Below, in pieces: positions 9,263 to 17,646 of a stretch of 64,000 nt of DNA; the first letter of the stretch is position 1; each line of letters opens with the position of its first letter. Under the pieces are notes generated by a model that saw only the letters and a program-made list of their open reading frames with translations, was not told the DNA's origin and did no database searches. Origin of the DNA: Alcanivorax sp. DSM 26293 (GTDB taxonomy: Bacteria; Pseudomonadota; Gammaproteobacteria; Pseudomonadales; Alcanivoracaceae); the NCBI RefSeq assembly GCF_900107995.1, contig NZ_FNUM01000001.1, positions 631,695 through 695,694 on the forward strand. Direction: 5' to 3'. The position numbers and the translations under genes were made by a program.

Positions 9263-9757
9263 TTAGTCACGACAGGTTGCGGGAAGATACTTATCTTCCA
9301 AACTGCCACTTGCGGATGGGCCGCACAACCAGGCACGGATCGGCTGGGCAGTACCGCGGACAAAATCATTGGCAACAGCTGCAGTAGTTGCATCCGCATC
9401 GGTAAACGGACGCAGCTCAACGATTTCACCATTTACAGCGCCGTCGATATTACGAACTTCAACCTGGACCACACCTGCATCCGTGGTTTGAACAGTCTGG
9501 ACGTACTGGGAAACAGGACCAGTTGCATCCTCGCCACATCCGAACCCGTTTGCAGCAGGTGCTGCAGCAAAGCCCGTCTGTGAAACTTCAGTAACTGTGG
9601 TCCTACAAGCACTCGCTGCAAGTACAACCTCGGACATCTTGGAACGAATCGTATAATCTTGGTAGGCAGGCAGAGCGATCGCTGCCAAAATACCGATGAT
9701 AGCAACCACGATCATCAGTTCGATAAGGGTGAAACCCTGTTGCATTTGCTTCTTCAT
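9263..9757 (-). CDS. pilA: type IV pilin major subunit
   Basis: Prepilin of 164 residues. The type III leader MKKQMQQG is cut before Phe9, leaving mature [20 protein letters not shown] with Glu at position 5, the standard type IVa N-terminal helix. Near the C terminus two cysteines (WLCGPS and PATCRD) enclose the expected disulfide loop; two more lie at SACRT and GFGCGED. The ATG is preceded by GGAGAATGAC. The frame stays open further upstream, but that extension contains the sigma-54 promoter and lacks a leader-like sequence, so I rejected it. PilD, encoded nearby, would process it and PilB/PilC would assemble it. Confidence 0.95.
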   Translation of the reverse strand: MKKQMQQGFTLIELMIVVAIIGILAAIALPAYQDYTIRSKMSEVVLAASACRTTVTEVSQTGFAAAPAANGFGCGEDATGPVSQYVQTVQTTDAGVVQVEVRNIDGAVNGEIVELRPFTDADATTAAVANDFVRGTAQPIRAWLCGPSASGSLEDKYLPATCRD

Positions 9758-9830
9758 GTCATTCTCTCCAACGTAAAATTGGCAAATCTTGTTGTTGAGC
9801 CCACCCCTGGCGAGCCTCTGCCCTGACCAA

Positions 9831-9846
9831 TGCACAGAGCGGGCCA
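9831..9846 (-). promoter_or_regulatory. sigma-54 (RpoN) promoter of pilA
   Basis: On the minus strand TGGCCC, five bases, GTGCA matches the -24/-12 consensus TGGCAC-N5-TTGCA, with GG and GC exactly ten bases apart. The transcript would start near 9820, giving a leader of about 62 bases. Pilin genes are known to depend on RpoN and PilR in pseudomonads. Confidence 0.75.
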
Positions 9847-9956
9847 ACTTGTGAAAGACATGAGCCAAAAGCATGAGAAGACCTGCAAACCGGCACTTGC
9901 ATTGAAACCGCGGTCCGCAGCGCCCATGCTAAAGAGCCTGACGCCCTTACCAGGAG

Positions 9957-10011
9957 TGTCAGTTAGTGACATTCTGCGTCGCACGCAGTTAGCAATATGT
10001 CGTTGATTGTC
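9957..10011. promoter_or_regulatory. candidate activator (PilR-like) sites upstream of pilA
   Basis: TGTCA-GTTAG-TGACA is an inverted repeat about 140 bases upstream of the inferred pilA start, and further TGTC words follow at 9998-10011. PilR of P. aeruginosa binds (C/G)TGTC words at a similar distance. A separate perfect 6-3-6 repeat, CTGCGT-CGC-ACGCAG, lies at 9974-9988. The rest of the 500-base pilA-pilB gap holds no gene or tRNA that I can see. Confidence 0.45.
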
Positions 10012-10258
10012 ATTTCCGGGGCGGCAGGGCCGCCTCCTAACAGGCGATCGCGTCAAAACCGCCCCAAAAGACCGTGTCAAACCATTTGCGTATCAGCTCA
10101 TTGAAAACCGTGCTGCAAGAGCTCGGATGCACCTGAGGAAATAGCGACAAGACTCTGATTTTGCGACATCTGGTCTTCCCTGAACCCCCCACAACCGGTA
10201 TGTTACGAAAAAAGTGTTGGGCTAACCCACCATACTAAGGATAAACAAGCAGGTTGCC

Positions 10259-11968
10259 ATGACTGACCAGCCCCTTTCTTTCAGCGGTTTACCAAAACGC
10301 CTTGTCCGGCAGGAATTACTGACCGCAGAAGACATGCAAAAGGTGCAGCAGAAAGCTCGAGAAGAGCGAGTAAGTCTGGTGCATCAGTTAGTGAGCTCTG
10401 GCCGACTGACTGCAATGGTTGTGGCCAATGCCGTTGCGGAGGAGTTTGGCGACCCCATTCTGGATTTGAACGCCTTTCAGCGTGACAGTCTGATAAAGGA
10501 GTTGGTCGACCCCAAACTCATTACCAAACACCACGTGCTCCCCCTGTTCCGAAGAGGAAGCCGGCTTTTTGTGGCTGTCGCCGACCCCACAAATCTTCCT
10601 GCACTCGAGGAAATTCGGTTCAACACCGGCCTGAATGTCGAAACCATTATTGTTGAGCAGGACAAACTGACTCACTGGATCGACCACCTGGAGTCTGAAG
10701 CGGACGAGAGCGCTTTTGATGGCCTGGATGATGATCTTGATGATCTGAACGTCAATGCCGCCGATGAAAAGACCTCTGACGAAACCAAATCCGGGGCAGA
10801 TGACGCCCCCATTGTTCGCTTCGTCAACAAGCTACTGCTGGATGCCATTAAAGGTGGGGCTTCTGACTTGCATTTTGAGCCCTATGAAAAGTCCTATCGG
10901 GTACGATTTCGCCAGGATGGCATCCTGAAGACCGTATCCAAGCCGCCTATCAACATCGCCAGCAAGCTCTCTGCCCGCCTGAAGGTCATGTCCCGGCTGG
11001 ACATCTCCGAACGACGGGTCCCCCAGGATGGCAGGATCAAGCTCAAAATCTCCAAGACCCGGGCCATCGATTTTCGTGTCAACACCTGCCCCACCCTGTT
11101 CGGCGAAAAGATTGTACTGCGGATACTGGATCCCGAATCCGCCAAAATGGGTATTGATGCTCTGGGTTATGAGGAAGACCAGAAACAACTGTATGTGGAT
11201 GCGCTCCAGAAACCCCAAGGCATGATCCTGGTAACAGGTCCAACCGGGTCAGGGAAAACCGTGTCACTCTATACAGGTGTCAACATTCTCAATACTCCGG
11301 AGAGAAACATCTCCACGGCTGAGGATCCCGTTGAAATCAACCTGGAAGGCATCAATCAGGTCAACGTGAACCCCAAACAGGGGATGGATTTTGCGGCGGC
11401 CCTGCGCGCGTTTCTGAGGCAGGACCCCGATGTGATTCTGGTAGGGGAAATCCGCGACCTGGAAACTGCCAACATCGCCATCAAGGCAGCCCAGACTGGC
11501 CACCTTGTGCTCTCTACCCTGCACACCAATAGTGCCCCGGAAACGTTAACGCGATTGCGCAACATGGGGGTTCCCTCTTTCAATATTGCCACTTCGGTCG
11601 TATTGATCATTGCCCAGCGTCTGGCTCGCAGGTTGTGCGAGCACTGCAAAACCGAAGTGGAAATACCTGAACAATCTCTCCGTGAGATGGGGTTCACAGA
11701 AGAAGACATCGCTTCCGAATTTACTGTGTACGGCCCTCAGGGTTGCGAAAAATGCAACAACGGCTACAAGGGCCGCGTGGGGATTTATGAGGTAGTGAAA
11801 ATCACTGACGGGATTGCCCGCATCATCATGGAGGAGGGCAACTCAATTCAGATTGGCGATCAGTGCCGCAAGGAAGGCTTCAATGATCTTCATCGCTCTG
11901 GCTTGGTAAAAGCCATGCAAGGCGTCACCAGTCTGGAAGAAGTTAACCGAGTAACCAGCGGACACTAA
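10259..11968 (+). CDS. pilB: type IV pilus assembly ATPase
   Basis: Cytoplasmic hexameric ATPase that drives pilus extension. The 569-residue protein has the N-terminal MshEN/PilB domain, an acidic linker (about residues 145-180) and the secretion ATPase core. Walker A is GPTGSGKT at 327-334, with the Asp-box DPVEINLEGINQ, Walker B DVILVGEIRD and the His box after it. Two CxxC pairs (CEHC near 460, CEKC near 496) form the zinc-binding module typical of PilB. It is first in pilB-pilC-pilD, only three bases before pilC, and divergent from pilA. Confidence 0.97.
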   Translation: MTDQPLSFSGLPKRLVRQELLTAEDMQKVQQKAREERVSLVHQLVSSGRLTAMVVANAVAEEFGDPILDLNAFQRDSLIKELVDPKLITKHHVLPLFRRGSRLFVAVADPTNLPALEEIRFNTGLNVETIIVEQDKLTHWIDHLESEADESAFDGLDDDLDDLNVNAADEKTSDETKSGADDAPIVRFVNKLLLDAIKGGASDLHFEPYEKSYRVRFRQDGILKTVSKPPINIASKLSARLKVMSRLDISERRVPQDGRIKLKISKTRAIDFRVNTCPTLFGEKIVLRILDPESAKMGIDALGYEEDQKQLYVDALQKPQGMILVTGPTGSGKTVSLYTGVNILNTPERNISTAEDPVEINLEGINQVNVNPKQGMDFAAALRAFLRQDPDVILVGEIRDLETANIAIKAAQTGHLVLSTLHTNSAPETLTRLRNMGVPSFNIATSVVLIIAQRLARRLCEHCKTEVEIPEQSLREMGFTEEDIASEFTVYGPQGCEKCNNGYKGRVGIYEVVKITDGIARIIMEEGNSIQIGDQCRKEGFNDLHRSGLVKAMQGVTSLEEVNRVTSGH

Positions 11969-11971
11969 ATT

Positions 11972-13195
11972 ATGGCCAAAAAAGCTTCTGAACAAAAAAG
12001 TGCCACCTTCGTGTACGAAGGCCTTGATCGCCAAGGCAAGAAAATCAAAGGGGAAACGACTGGGAAAGGCCCCGCACTTGTACGTGCCGAACTTCGCAAA
12101 CAAGGCATCCAGGCCAAGAGGGTCACCAAAAAGCGAGAAGTCAACCTGGGCGGCAAGAAAAAAATCAAGCCCATGGATATCGCTATTTTCACTCGCCAAA
12201 TGGCGACCATGATGAAAGCAGGCGTGCCCCTGGTTCAATCTTTCGAGATTGTAGCCGATGGCTTGAGCAATCCATCCATGAAAGATGTGGTTATGAAGCT
12301 CAAAGTGGACGTTGAAGGAGGCAATAACTTCGCCAACGCCCTACGTAATCACCCGCTGCTTTTTGATGACTTATATTGCAGCCTTGTGGACGCTGGCGAA
12401 CAGTCAGGCTCACTGGAAGTAATGCTCGACCGCGTTGCGCTTTACAAAGAAAAAAGCGAAGCACTGAAACTCAAAGTTAAAAAAGCACTGAAATATCCGA
12501 TCAGCGTTATTTGCGTTGCAATTATTGTTACGGGCATTCTTCTTGTAAAGGTTGTGCCCACATTTAAAGACCTTTTCGAAGGATTTGGTGCAGAACTCCC
12601 CGCCTTTACACAATTTGTGATTGGAATATCCGATATCCTGATTGATAATTTCTTGATATTCATAGTCTCCATAATTGCGTTTATTTTTATATTCACTGAA
12701 GCAAAAAAACGCTCCAAAGCATTTCGTGATGCCATTGATCGGCTGCTGTTAAAGCTCCCAATCGTGGGGGACATTACTTTCAAAGCCACTATCGCTCGCT
12801 ACGCGCGCACTCTTTCAACCACTTTTTCTGCTGGGGTCCCACTCATTGACGCACTTGATGCTTGCGCAGGGGCGACAGGCAATGTTGTGTACCGAAATGC
12901 TGTACTTCAGGTAAAAGATGACGTATCCACTGGCCAGCAACTGCAATTTGCGATGCGCTCAACGGGCGTCTTTCCTGCGATGGCCTTACAAATGACAGCT
13001 ATTGGTGAAGAATCTGGTGCCCTGGATGCCATGCTGGAAAAAGTGGCAATTTATTATGAGGAAGAGGTAGACGCTGCTGTCGATGGCCTGACAAGCATGA
13101 TGGAGCCCCTCATTATGTCGGTACTCGGCGTCCTTATTGGTGGTTTGATTATCGCGATGTACCTCCCCATCTTCCAGCTTGGCCAAGTGGTATAA
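11972..13195 (+). CDS. pilC: type IV pilus inner membrane platform protein
   Basis: Inner membrane platform of the pilus machine, which couples PilB motion to pilin insertion. The 407 residues carry two T2SF domains: the first begins near [19 protein letters not shown] (about residue 68), the second near [20 protein letters not shown]. Three membrane segments are visible, around 170-195, 222-245 and at the C terminus ([19 protein letters not shown]). The third-quarter DNA (about 12480-12720) is more AT-rich than its neighbours, as expected for membrane helices rich in Ile and Phe. Tightly coupled to pilB and pilD. Confidence 0.96.
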   Translation: MAKKASEQKSATFVYEGLDRQGKKIKGETTGKGPALVRAELRKQGIQAKRVTKKREVNLGGKKKIKPMDIAIFTRQMATMMKAGVPLVQSFEIVADGLSNPSMKDVVMKLKVDVEGGNNFANALRNHPLLFDDLYCSLVDAGEQSGSLEVMLDRVALYKEKSEALKLKVKKALKYPISVICVAIIVTGILLVKVVPTFKDLFEGFGAELPAFTQFVIGISDILIDNFLIFIVSIIAFIFIFTEAKKRSKAFRDAIDRLLLKLPIVGDITFKATIARYARTLSTTFSAGVPLIDALDACAGATGNVVYRNAVLQVKDDVSTGQQLQFAMRSTGVFPAMALQMTAIGEESGALDAMLEKVAIYYEEEVDAAVDGLTSMMEPLIMSVLGVLIGGLIIAMYLPIFQLGQVV

Positions 13196-13205
13196 AGTGC
13201 CCGAG

Positions 13206-14072
13206 ATGATTCATTTACTTTCCACAAGCCCAGCCCTTCTTGTTGGGCTCTGTGTCTTTATGGGCCTGTTGGTCGGAAGTTTCCTTAACGTGGTGATTTA
13301 CCGTCTGCCGGTAATGATGGAGCGCAGCTGGAAGCAGGAGGCCCGGGAAATTCTGGCGCTTCCCCCGGAGGAGGATGGCGAGATTTTCAATCTGGTCACC
13401 CCCCGCTCCCGATGCCCCAAGTGTAACCATGCCATTACCTGGTACGAGAATATCCCGGTCATTAGCTGGCTGGTGCTGAAAGGCAAATGCAGAGAGTGCC
13501 ATACGCCCATCAGCAAGCGTTATCCGGTTATTGAGCTGACCAGTGGTCTGCTGGCCGGGCTGTGTGCCTGGCATTTCGGTTACGGCCCCTGGTTGCTCTT
13601 TATGCTGTTTGCCACCTGGACCCTGCTCGCCGCGGCCATGATTGATGCGGATACCACCCTACTGCCAGACAGCATGAATTATCTGCTGCTGTGGGCCGGC
13701 CTGCTGGCAGCCTTGATAGGGGTGTCACCGGTATCCCTGCCCGATGCGGTGGCTGGCGCCATGGCGGGCTATCTTTCCCTGTGGAGCGTGTACTGGCTGT
13801 TCAAGCTACTCACCGGCAAGGAAGGGATGGGCTATGGTGATTTCAAATTGCTGGCCGCCCTGGGGGCCTGGACGGGCTGGCAGTATCTCCCGCTGATTAT
13901 CCTGTTGTCTTCCGTGGTGGGACTGGTGTTTACCCTTCTCGCGACGCTGTTCGGTGGTGAAAAACGTACCCAGATCCCCTTCGGTCCCTATCTGGCCGCC
14001 GCCGGCTGGATTGCCTTGCTGTGGGGCGATACCATCGTCAGTTCGTATCTGGGGATGTTTAAGATCAGTTGA
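13206..14072 (+). CDS. pilD: prepilin peptidase / N-methyltransferase
   Basis: Integral membrane aspartic protease that cuts prepilin leaders and N-methylates the new Phe. The 288-residue protein shows the N-terminal A24 domain with two zinc-binding CxxC pairs (RCPKCNH and KCRECHT). The catalytic aspartates lie in [14 protein letters not shown] and [16 protein letters not shown]. The start is the ATG giving MIHLLSTSP; an in-frame ATG 27 bases upstream overlaps the pilC end and lacks a better ribosome site. Its stop codon lies inside the first unit of a heptad repeat arm. Confidence 0.96.
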   Translation: MIHLLSTSPALLVGLCVFMGLLVGSFLNVVIYRLPVMMERSWKQEAREILALPPEEDGEIFNLVTPRSRCPKCNHAITWYENIPVISWLVLKGKCRECHTPISKRYPVIELTSGLLAGLCAWHFGYGPWLLFMLFATWTLLAAAMIDADTTLLPDSMNYLLLWAGLLAALIGVSPVSLPDAVAGAMAGYLSLWSVYWLFKLLTGKEGMGYGDFKLLAALGAWTGWQYLPLIILLSSVVGLVFTLLATLFGGEKRTQIPFGPYLAAAGWIALLWGDTIVSSYLGMFKIS

Positions 14073-14166
14073 CAGTGGACAATTGATAATTGACAGCTAA
14101 AAGCAAAACCTAAAGCTTGGACGAGTTTGAGCTTTCGCTGTCAACTGTCCACTATCAACTGTCAAC
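14068..14166. repeat. heptad-repeat cassette 1 (pilD-coaE gap)
   Basis: Four 7-base units GTTGACA, GTGGACA, ATTGATA, ATTGACA followed by GC form the left arm (14068-14097). The right arm (14137-14166) is four inverted units of the same type. Between them AAAGCT and AGCTTT can pair as a weak hairpin. The first unit overlaps the pilD stop codon. See the five similar loci. Confidence 0.85.
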
Positions 14167-14236
14167 TCTTCCCCCAATAAGCTATTGCATCACAGCCATC
14201 CGTTAATTGACTGTGTTGAATTCGGAGTTCCCCCCT

Positions 14237-14836
14237 ATGTTCGTAGTCGGCCTGACTGGTGGCATTGGTAGTGGCAAGACCGCTGCCACGGATTTCCTCG
14301 CCCAGCAGGGCATCACCATTGTCGATGCAGATCTGGCGTCCCGGGTGGTGGTAGAGCCAGGCCAGCCCGCGCTTGAGCGTATCGCCGAGCATTTTGGTGA
14401 GCATGTTCTCACTGAGGAAGGCGCCCTTGATCGCCGTGCCCTGCGCGAGATCGTGTTTGCGGACGCGAGCGCACTGAAAGTTCTTGAAGGCATTACTCAC
14501 CCGGCCATCGGTGAAGAGCTGAAACGACAGATTACGGCCAGCCAGTCCCCCTATACCGTCCTGGTTTCCCCGCTACTGCTGGAAACCAGCCAGAAAAACC
14601 TGGTGGATCGTATTCTGGTGGTTGATGCCCCCGCAGAACTGCAGGTGCAACGCACCATGGCCCGCGACCATGTGCCTGAAGACCAGGTTGCCGCCATCAT
14701 GAAAGCTCAGATGGAAAGGACCAAACGCCTGGACCAGGCCGACGATGTGATTGAGAATCACGGGTCGCTGCAGGCATTTCATGCGCAACTCACAGACCTG
14801 CATCAACGCTATCTAAAAATGGCCAACGCACTCTGA
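14237..14836 (+). CDS. coaE: dephospho-CoA kinase
   Basis: Last enzyme of coenzyme A synthesis; it phosphorylates the 3'-OH of dephospho-CoA with ATP. The protein has 199 residues and a P-loop [11 protein letters not shown] at residues 5-15. [17 protein letters not shown] and the [20 protein letters not shown] segment match the CoA-binding and lid regions. The start with CGGAG upstream was chosen over an in-frame ATG ten codons earlier. The position after pilD is the usual one in pseudomonads and relatives. Two bases separate it from yacG. Confidence 0.96.
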   Translation: MFVVGLTGGIGSGKTAATDFLAQQGITIVDADLASRVVVEPGQPALERIAEHFGEHVLTEEGALDRRALREIVFADASALKVLEGITHPAIGEELKRQITASQSPYTVLVSPLLLETSQKNLVDRILVVDAPAELQVQRTMARDHVPEDQVAAIMKAQMERTKRLDQADDVIENHGSLQAFHAQLTDLHQRYLKMANAL

Positions 14837-14838
14837 AC

Positions 14839-15030
14839 ATGTCTGATACCGATAACACCACCCGTACCTATCCCTGTCCCCAATGCAAATCCCTTACCCG
14901 CTGGGACAATAACCCCTGGCGCCCTTTCTGTTCCGAACGTTGCAAACTGATTGATCTGGGCGACTGGGCGGCGGAGCGCCATGCAATTCCCGGTGATGAC
15001 AATGCACCCGGGGATTTCGAAGAGTTTTGA
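14839..15030 (+). CDS. yacG: DNA gyrase inhibitor YacG, zinc-binding
   Basis: Small zinc protein of 63 residues; the E. coli homologue binds GyrB and inhibits gyrase. A four-cysteine zinc site is formed by CPQC and CSERC. The usual [20 protein letters not shown] block and an acidic tail ([11 protein letters not shown]) are present. It is last in the pilBCD-coaE-yacG run. The zapD gene often found between coaE and yacG in enterics is absent here. Confidence 0.95.
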   Translation: MSDTDNTTRTYPCPQCKSLTRWDNNPWRPFCSERCKLIDLGDWAAERHAIPGDDNAPGDFEEF

Positions 15031-15139
15031 TCGTCTGACGGGATAAGCTGCGGATTGGGCTGCTCGTGCAACAGTGCGAATAAACCCGTGCCTCTTTCTC
15101 TAACAGGGGCGTAACGGGGAGAGGCGCCAACGCCTACCC

Positions 15140-15226
15140 TAGGGTGCCACTGAGCCTAAGGCGAACTGCACCGAACCGATTCGGTGGCTGGATGGTGCAG
15201 TTCGCCTTAGGCTCAGTAGCACCCTA
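15140..15226. repeat. long palindromic intergenic element, copy 2
   Basis: Arms of 32-33 bases (beginning AGGGTGC and ending GCGAACTGCACC) pair with one mismatch around a 21-base loop that itself contains CCGAACCGATTCGG. It shares most of its arm with the element between aceE and ampE. It lies at the convergent junction of yacG and the Nudix gene and could act as a bidirectional stop. Confidence 0.8.
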
Positions 15227-16183
15227 CACAGGTTCAGAGGCAGAGCCCGGCCAAAAGGCACGAATCCCCGCCACGCCAACGGCACCGTGCTGGCGGGCCT
15301 TGTCCAGATCCGCTGGCGAGACGCCCCCCAACCCATAACAGGCCAGCGGCAACCCGGTAATCCATTGCCCTGCTTGCTGCCAACCCAGAGGGGGACGATC
15401 CGGATGACTGGCGGTGGTCTCTACCGGGGAAACCAGTACCATATCCAGCTCCAGAGACACCGCCTTTGACAGGGCGTCCCGGCTGTGGCAAGCCGCCGAT
15501 ACCACACCGGGAAAACCCGGTCGCTCCCGGCAATCCATCAATACCGATTCGGGCAGGTGCAGCCCGAAGACACCCTGCAAGGATGCCTGTTCCATCCATT
15601 TTGCGGATAAAGCCCGCAACCATACCTTGATGCCCTTGTCCTGGCACAGCGCCAGGAGCTCCGGCAGTGCCGCATGCTCGCTCCACTGGCGCAGATACAA
15701 CCCTGTAGAAGCGGCATCCAGACGATTGATGCCCACCTTGAGATCCTCGAGATCCTGATTATCCGGCGCGATGGCTAGGCGGGCAGGCAATGTCATTGCC
15801 GTCACCACCGGCCGGTTCGCCGCCGGAAATTCCAGCGTCGGCAGCTCGGCAATCTCGAACCAGCGCACCGGCTGACCTTCACGGCCCGAAGGCTCACCCT
15901 GCCAGGCGGTGACATCGCGAAAATGCAAGGTGACGTGCAGATCCTCGTACTGGTGGGCAATCGTCATGAACGGAGAGGAAATCGCCGCCTGCATGCCCAG
16001 TTCCTCCTCCAGCTCCCTGGCCAGTGCTGTCGACAAGGGCTCCCCGGGCTCCACCTTGCCGCCGGGAAACTCCCAGCGACCCCCTTGATGCTTGTGGTCT
16101 GGGCGCTTGCTCAGGCAGATGCGACCGTCGTTGCCGCGGATGATGGCGGCAACGACGGTGATGGCGGGGGTGGTTTCGGTCAT
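15224..16183 (-). CDS. bifunctional Nudix hydrolase / thiamine phosphate synthase-like protein (MutT type)
   Basis: A 319-residue fusion. Residues 1-130 are a MutT-type Nudix domain with box GGKVEPGEPLSTALARELEE followed by ELGM, expected to hydrolyse oxidised nucleotides such as 8-oxo-dGTP. Residues from about 150 form a ThiE-like TIM barrel (GLYLRQW, VFGLHLPE, VSAACHS, DMVLVSPV, LPLACYGLGGV). The same fusion is common in gammaproteobacteria near secA and argJ. The ThiE half lacks a clear full set of catalytic motifs, so its activity is uncertain. I used the ATG giving MTETTPAITVVAAI. Confidence 0.9.
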   Translation of the reverse strand: MTETTPAITVVAAIIRGNDGRICLSKRPDHKHQGGRWEFPGGKVEPGEPLSTALARELEEELGMQAAISSPFMTIAHQYEDLHVTLHFRDVTAWQGEPSGREGQPVRWFEIAELPTLEFPAANRPVVTAMTLPARLAIAPDNQDLEDLKVGINRLDAASTGLYLRQWSEHAALPELLALCQDKGIKVWLRALSAKWMEQASLQGVFGLHLPESVLMDCRERPGFPGVVSAACHSRDALSKAVSLELDMVLVSPVETTASHPDRPPLGWQQAGQWITGLPLACYGLGGVSPADLDKARQHGAVGVAGIRAFWPGSASEPV

Positions 16184-16320
16184 AAACAACGTTTCTTCAG
16201 GAGACTCGGGAGTGCCACGCCCGCAGGCGCAACAGCGGATGAACGTCGCGAGCACGTTCGCCATGCAAGCATAGCTCCCACAGAGGCTACGGCGTTTTGC
16301 GTCAGACGTCAGACACTAAA

Positions 16321-17523
16321 TCAGGTGCGGTATTCCGCGTTGATCTTCACGTAGTCGTAGCTGAAATCACAGGTCCACACGGTGCACTCGGCATCGCCAC
16401 TGGCCAGGTCCGCGCGAATGTGGATCTCCGGCTTGGCCATCACTTCGGCCCCTTTCGCCTCTTCGTAGCTGTCCGCCACACCGCCCTGCTCTACCAACAG
16501 CAGATCATCCAGCCAGACGCTGACCTTGTCCACGTCCAGGGACGCAATAGGAGCACGGCCAATGGCAGCCAGGATACGGCCCCAGTTGGGATCTGAGGCA
16601 AACAGCGCCGTCTTTACCAGAGGAGAATGGGCAATGGTCTCCGCCACGGTCCGGGCATCGGATTCGCTGGCGGCACCTGCCACGGTAATTGCCACAAACT
16701 TGGTGGCGCCTTCTCCATCGCGCACCAGTGCCTGGGCAAGTTCCACGAACACACTTTCCAGGGCCTGGTACAGCAGCTGGCTATGATCATCCAGCGCCTG
16801 AATCTCAGGCATCTGCGCCGTAGCCGTGCTGATCAGCATACAGGCATCATTGGTGGAGGTGTCGCCGTCCACCGTGACCCGGTTAAAAGACTTGTCCGCC
16901 AGGGTTTTCACCCACTGGTCCAACAGAGGTTTGGCGATGGGCGCATCGGTGGCGATAAAACCCAGCATTGTGGCCATGTTCGGCTTGATCATGCCCGAGC
17001 CCTTGGCCATACCGGTAACGGTGATCGGCACACCGTCGATCTCCACGCGACGACTGGTAAGCTTGGGGTAGGTATCGGTGGTCATGATGCCTTCCGACGC
17101 CCGTCCCCAGTGATGCTCATCCAGCACGGCCAGAGCATTGGGGAGACCTTTTTCAAATGCCGGTAACGGAAACTGCTCACCGATCACCCCGGTGGAATAC
17201 GGCAGGATCTGATCTTCACGACAACCCGCCGCCTCGGCCAACAGGCGACAACTTGCCAGACAGTTTTCCATCCCCTTTTTACCGGTACCCGCATTGGCAT
17301 AGCCGGTGTTGATCATCAGGTACTTGGGGGCTTCTGCGGCCAAACGACTTTTTGCCACCTGCACCGGCGCAGCACAGAAACGATTCAGGGTGAAAACACC
17401 ACTGACACGACTGCCTTCGGCCAATTCCAGCAATACCAGATCCTTCCGGTTGGCCTTCTTGATGCCAGCCTCAACAGCGGCAAGACGGATACCGGGGACA
17501 GGCAACCATTCTGTCTGTGTCAT
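16321..17523 (-). CDS. argJ: glutamate N-acetyltransferase / ornithine acetyltransferase
   Basis: Bifunctional ArgJ of arginine synthesis, which moves the acetyl group from N-acetylornithine to glutamate. The 400-residue precursor is cut by itself at the conserved motif KPNMATMLGF into alpha and beta chains, the Thr becoming the nucleophile. DTSTNDACML and DPNWGRILAAIGRA are further family motifs. The C terminus ends YVKINAEYRT, as usual. It follows secA on the same strand, but a terminator with heptad repeats separates them. Confidence 0.97.
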   Translation of the reverse strand: MTQTEWLPVPGIRLAAVEAGIKKANRKDLVLLELAEGSRVSGVFTLNRFCAAPVQVAKSRLAAEAPKYLMINTGYANAGTGKKGMENCLASCRLLAEAAGCREDQILPYSTGVIGEQFPLPAFEKGLPNALAVLDEHHWGRASEGIMTTDTYPKLTSRRVEIDGVPITVTGMAKGSGMIKPNMATMLGFIATDAPIAKPLLDQWVKTLADKSFNRVTVDGDTSTNDACMLISTATAQMPEIQALDDHSQLLYQALESVFVELAQALVRDGEGATKFVAITVAGAASESDARTVAETIAHSPLVKTALFASDPNWGRILAAIGRAPIASLDVDKVSVWLDDLLLVEQGGVADSYEEAKGAEVMAKPEIHIRADLASGDAECTVWTCDFSYDYVKINAEYRT

Positions 17524-17544
17524 AACCCATTCCTTGAAAATTCA

Positions 17545-17643
17545 GCTACTAGCTTTAAGCGACGAGCTACTAGCCATAATAACGAAAAGCACCGGTGAAA
17601 ACCGGTGCTTTTGTATTTCTCGTCGCTGGAAGCTCGTAGCTAG
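17545..17643. repeat. heptad-repeat cassette 2 (secA-argJ gap)
   Basis: Left arm units GCTACTA, GCTTTAA, GCGACGA, GCTACTA then GC (17545-17574). The right arm has inverted units TCGTCGC, TGGAAGC and TCGTAGC. The units differ from cassettes 1, 4 and 6 in base content but keep the 7-base step, the count and the trailing GC. A strong terminator hairpin lies between the arms. Confidence 0.85.
17585..17612 (-). terminator. secA terminator
   Basis: AAAAGCACCGGT and ACCGGTGCTTTT form a perfect 12-bp stem with a four-base loop and A/T tails, 35 bases after the secA stop. Confidence 0.85.
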
Positions 17644-17646
17644 ATT

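Noticed and set aside
9758-9874. 39-residue N-terminal extension of PilA
   Set aside because: It covers the sigma-54 promoter and would displace the type III leader peptide.
9758-10258. tRNA-Thr expected between pilA and its neighbours as in P. aeruginosa
   Set aside because: No cloverleaf or TTCGANTC-type T arm could be found.
14068-14166. CRISPR-like array from the regular repeats
   Set aside because: Units are only 7 bases, have no spacers and no cas genes are near.
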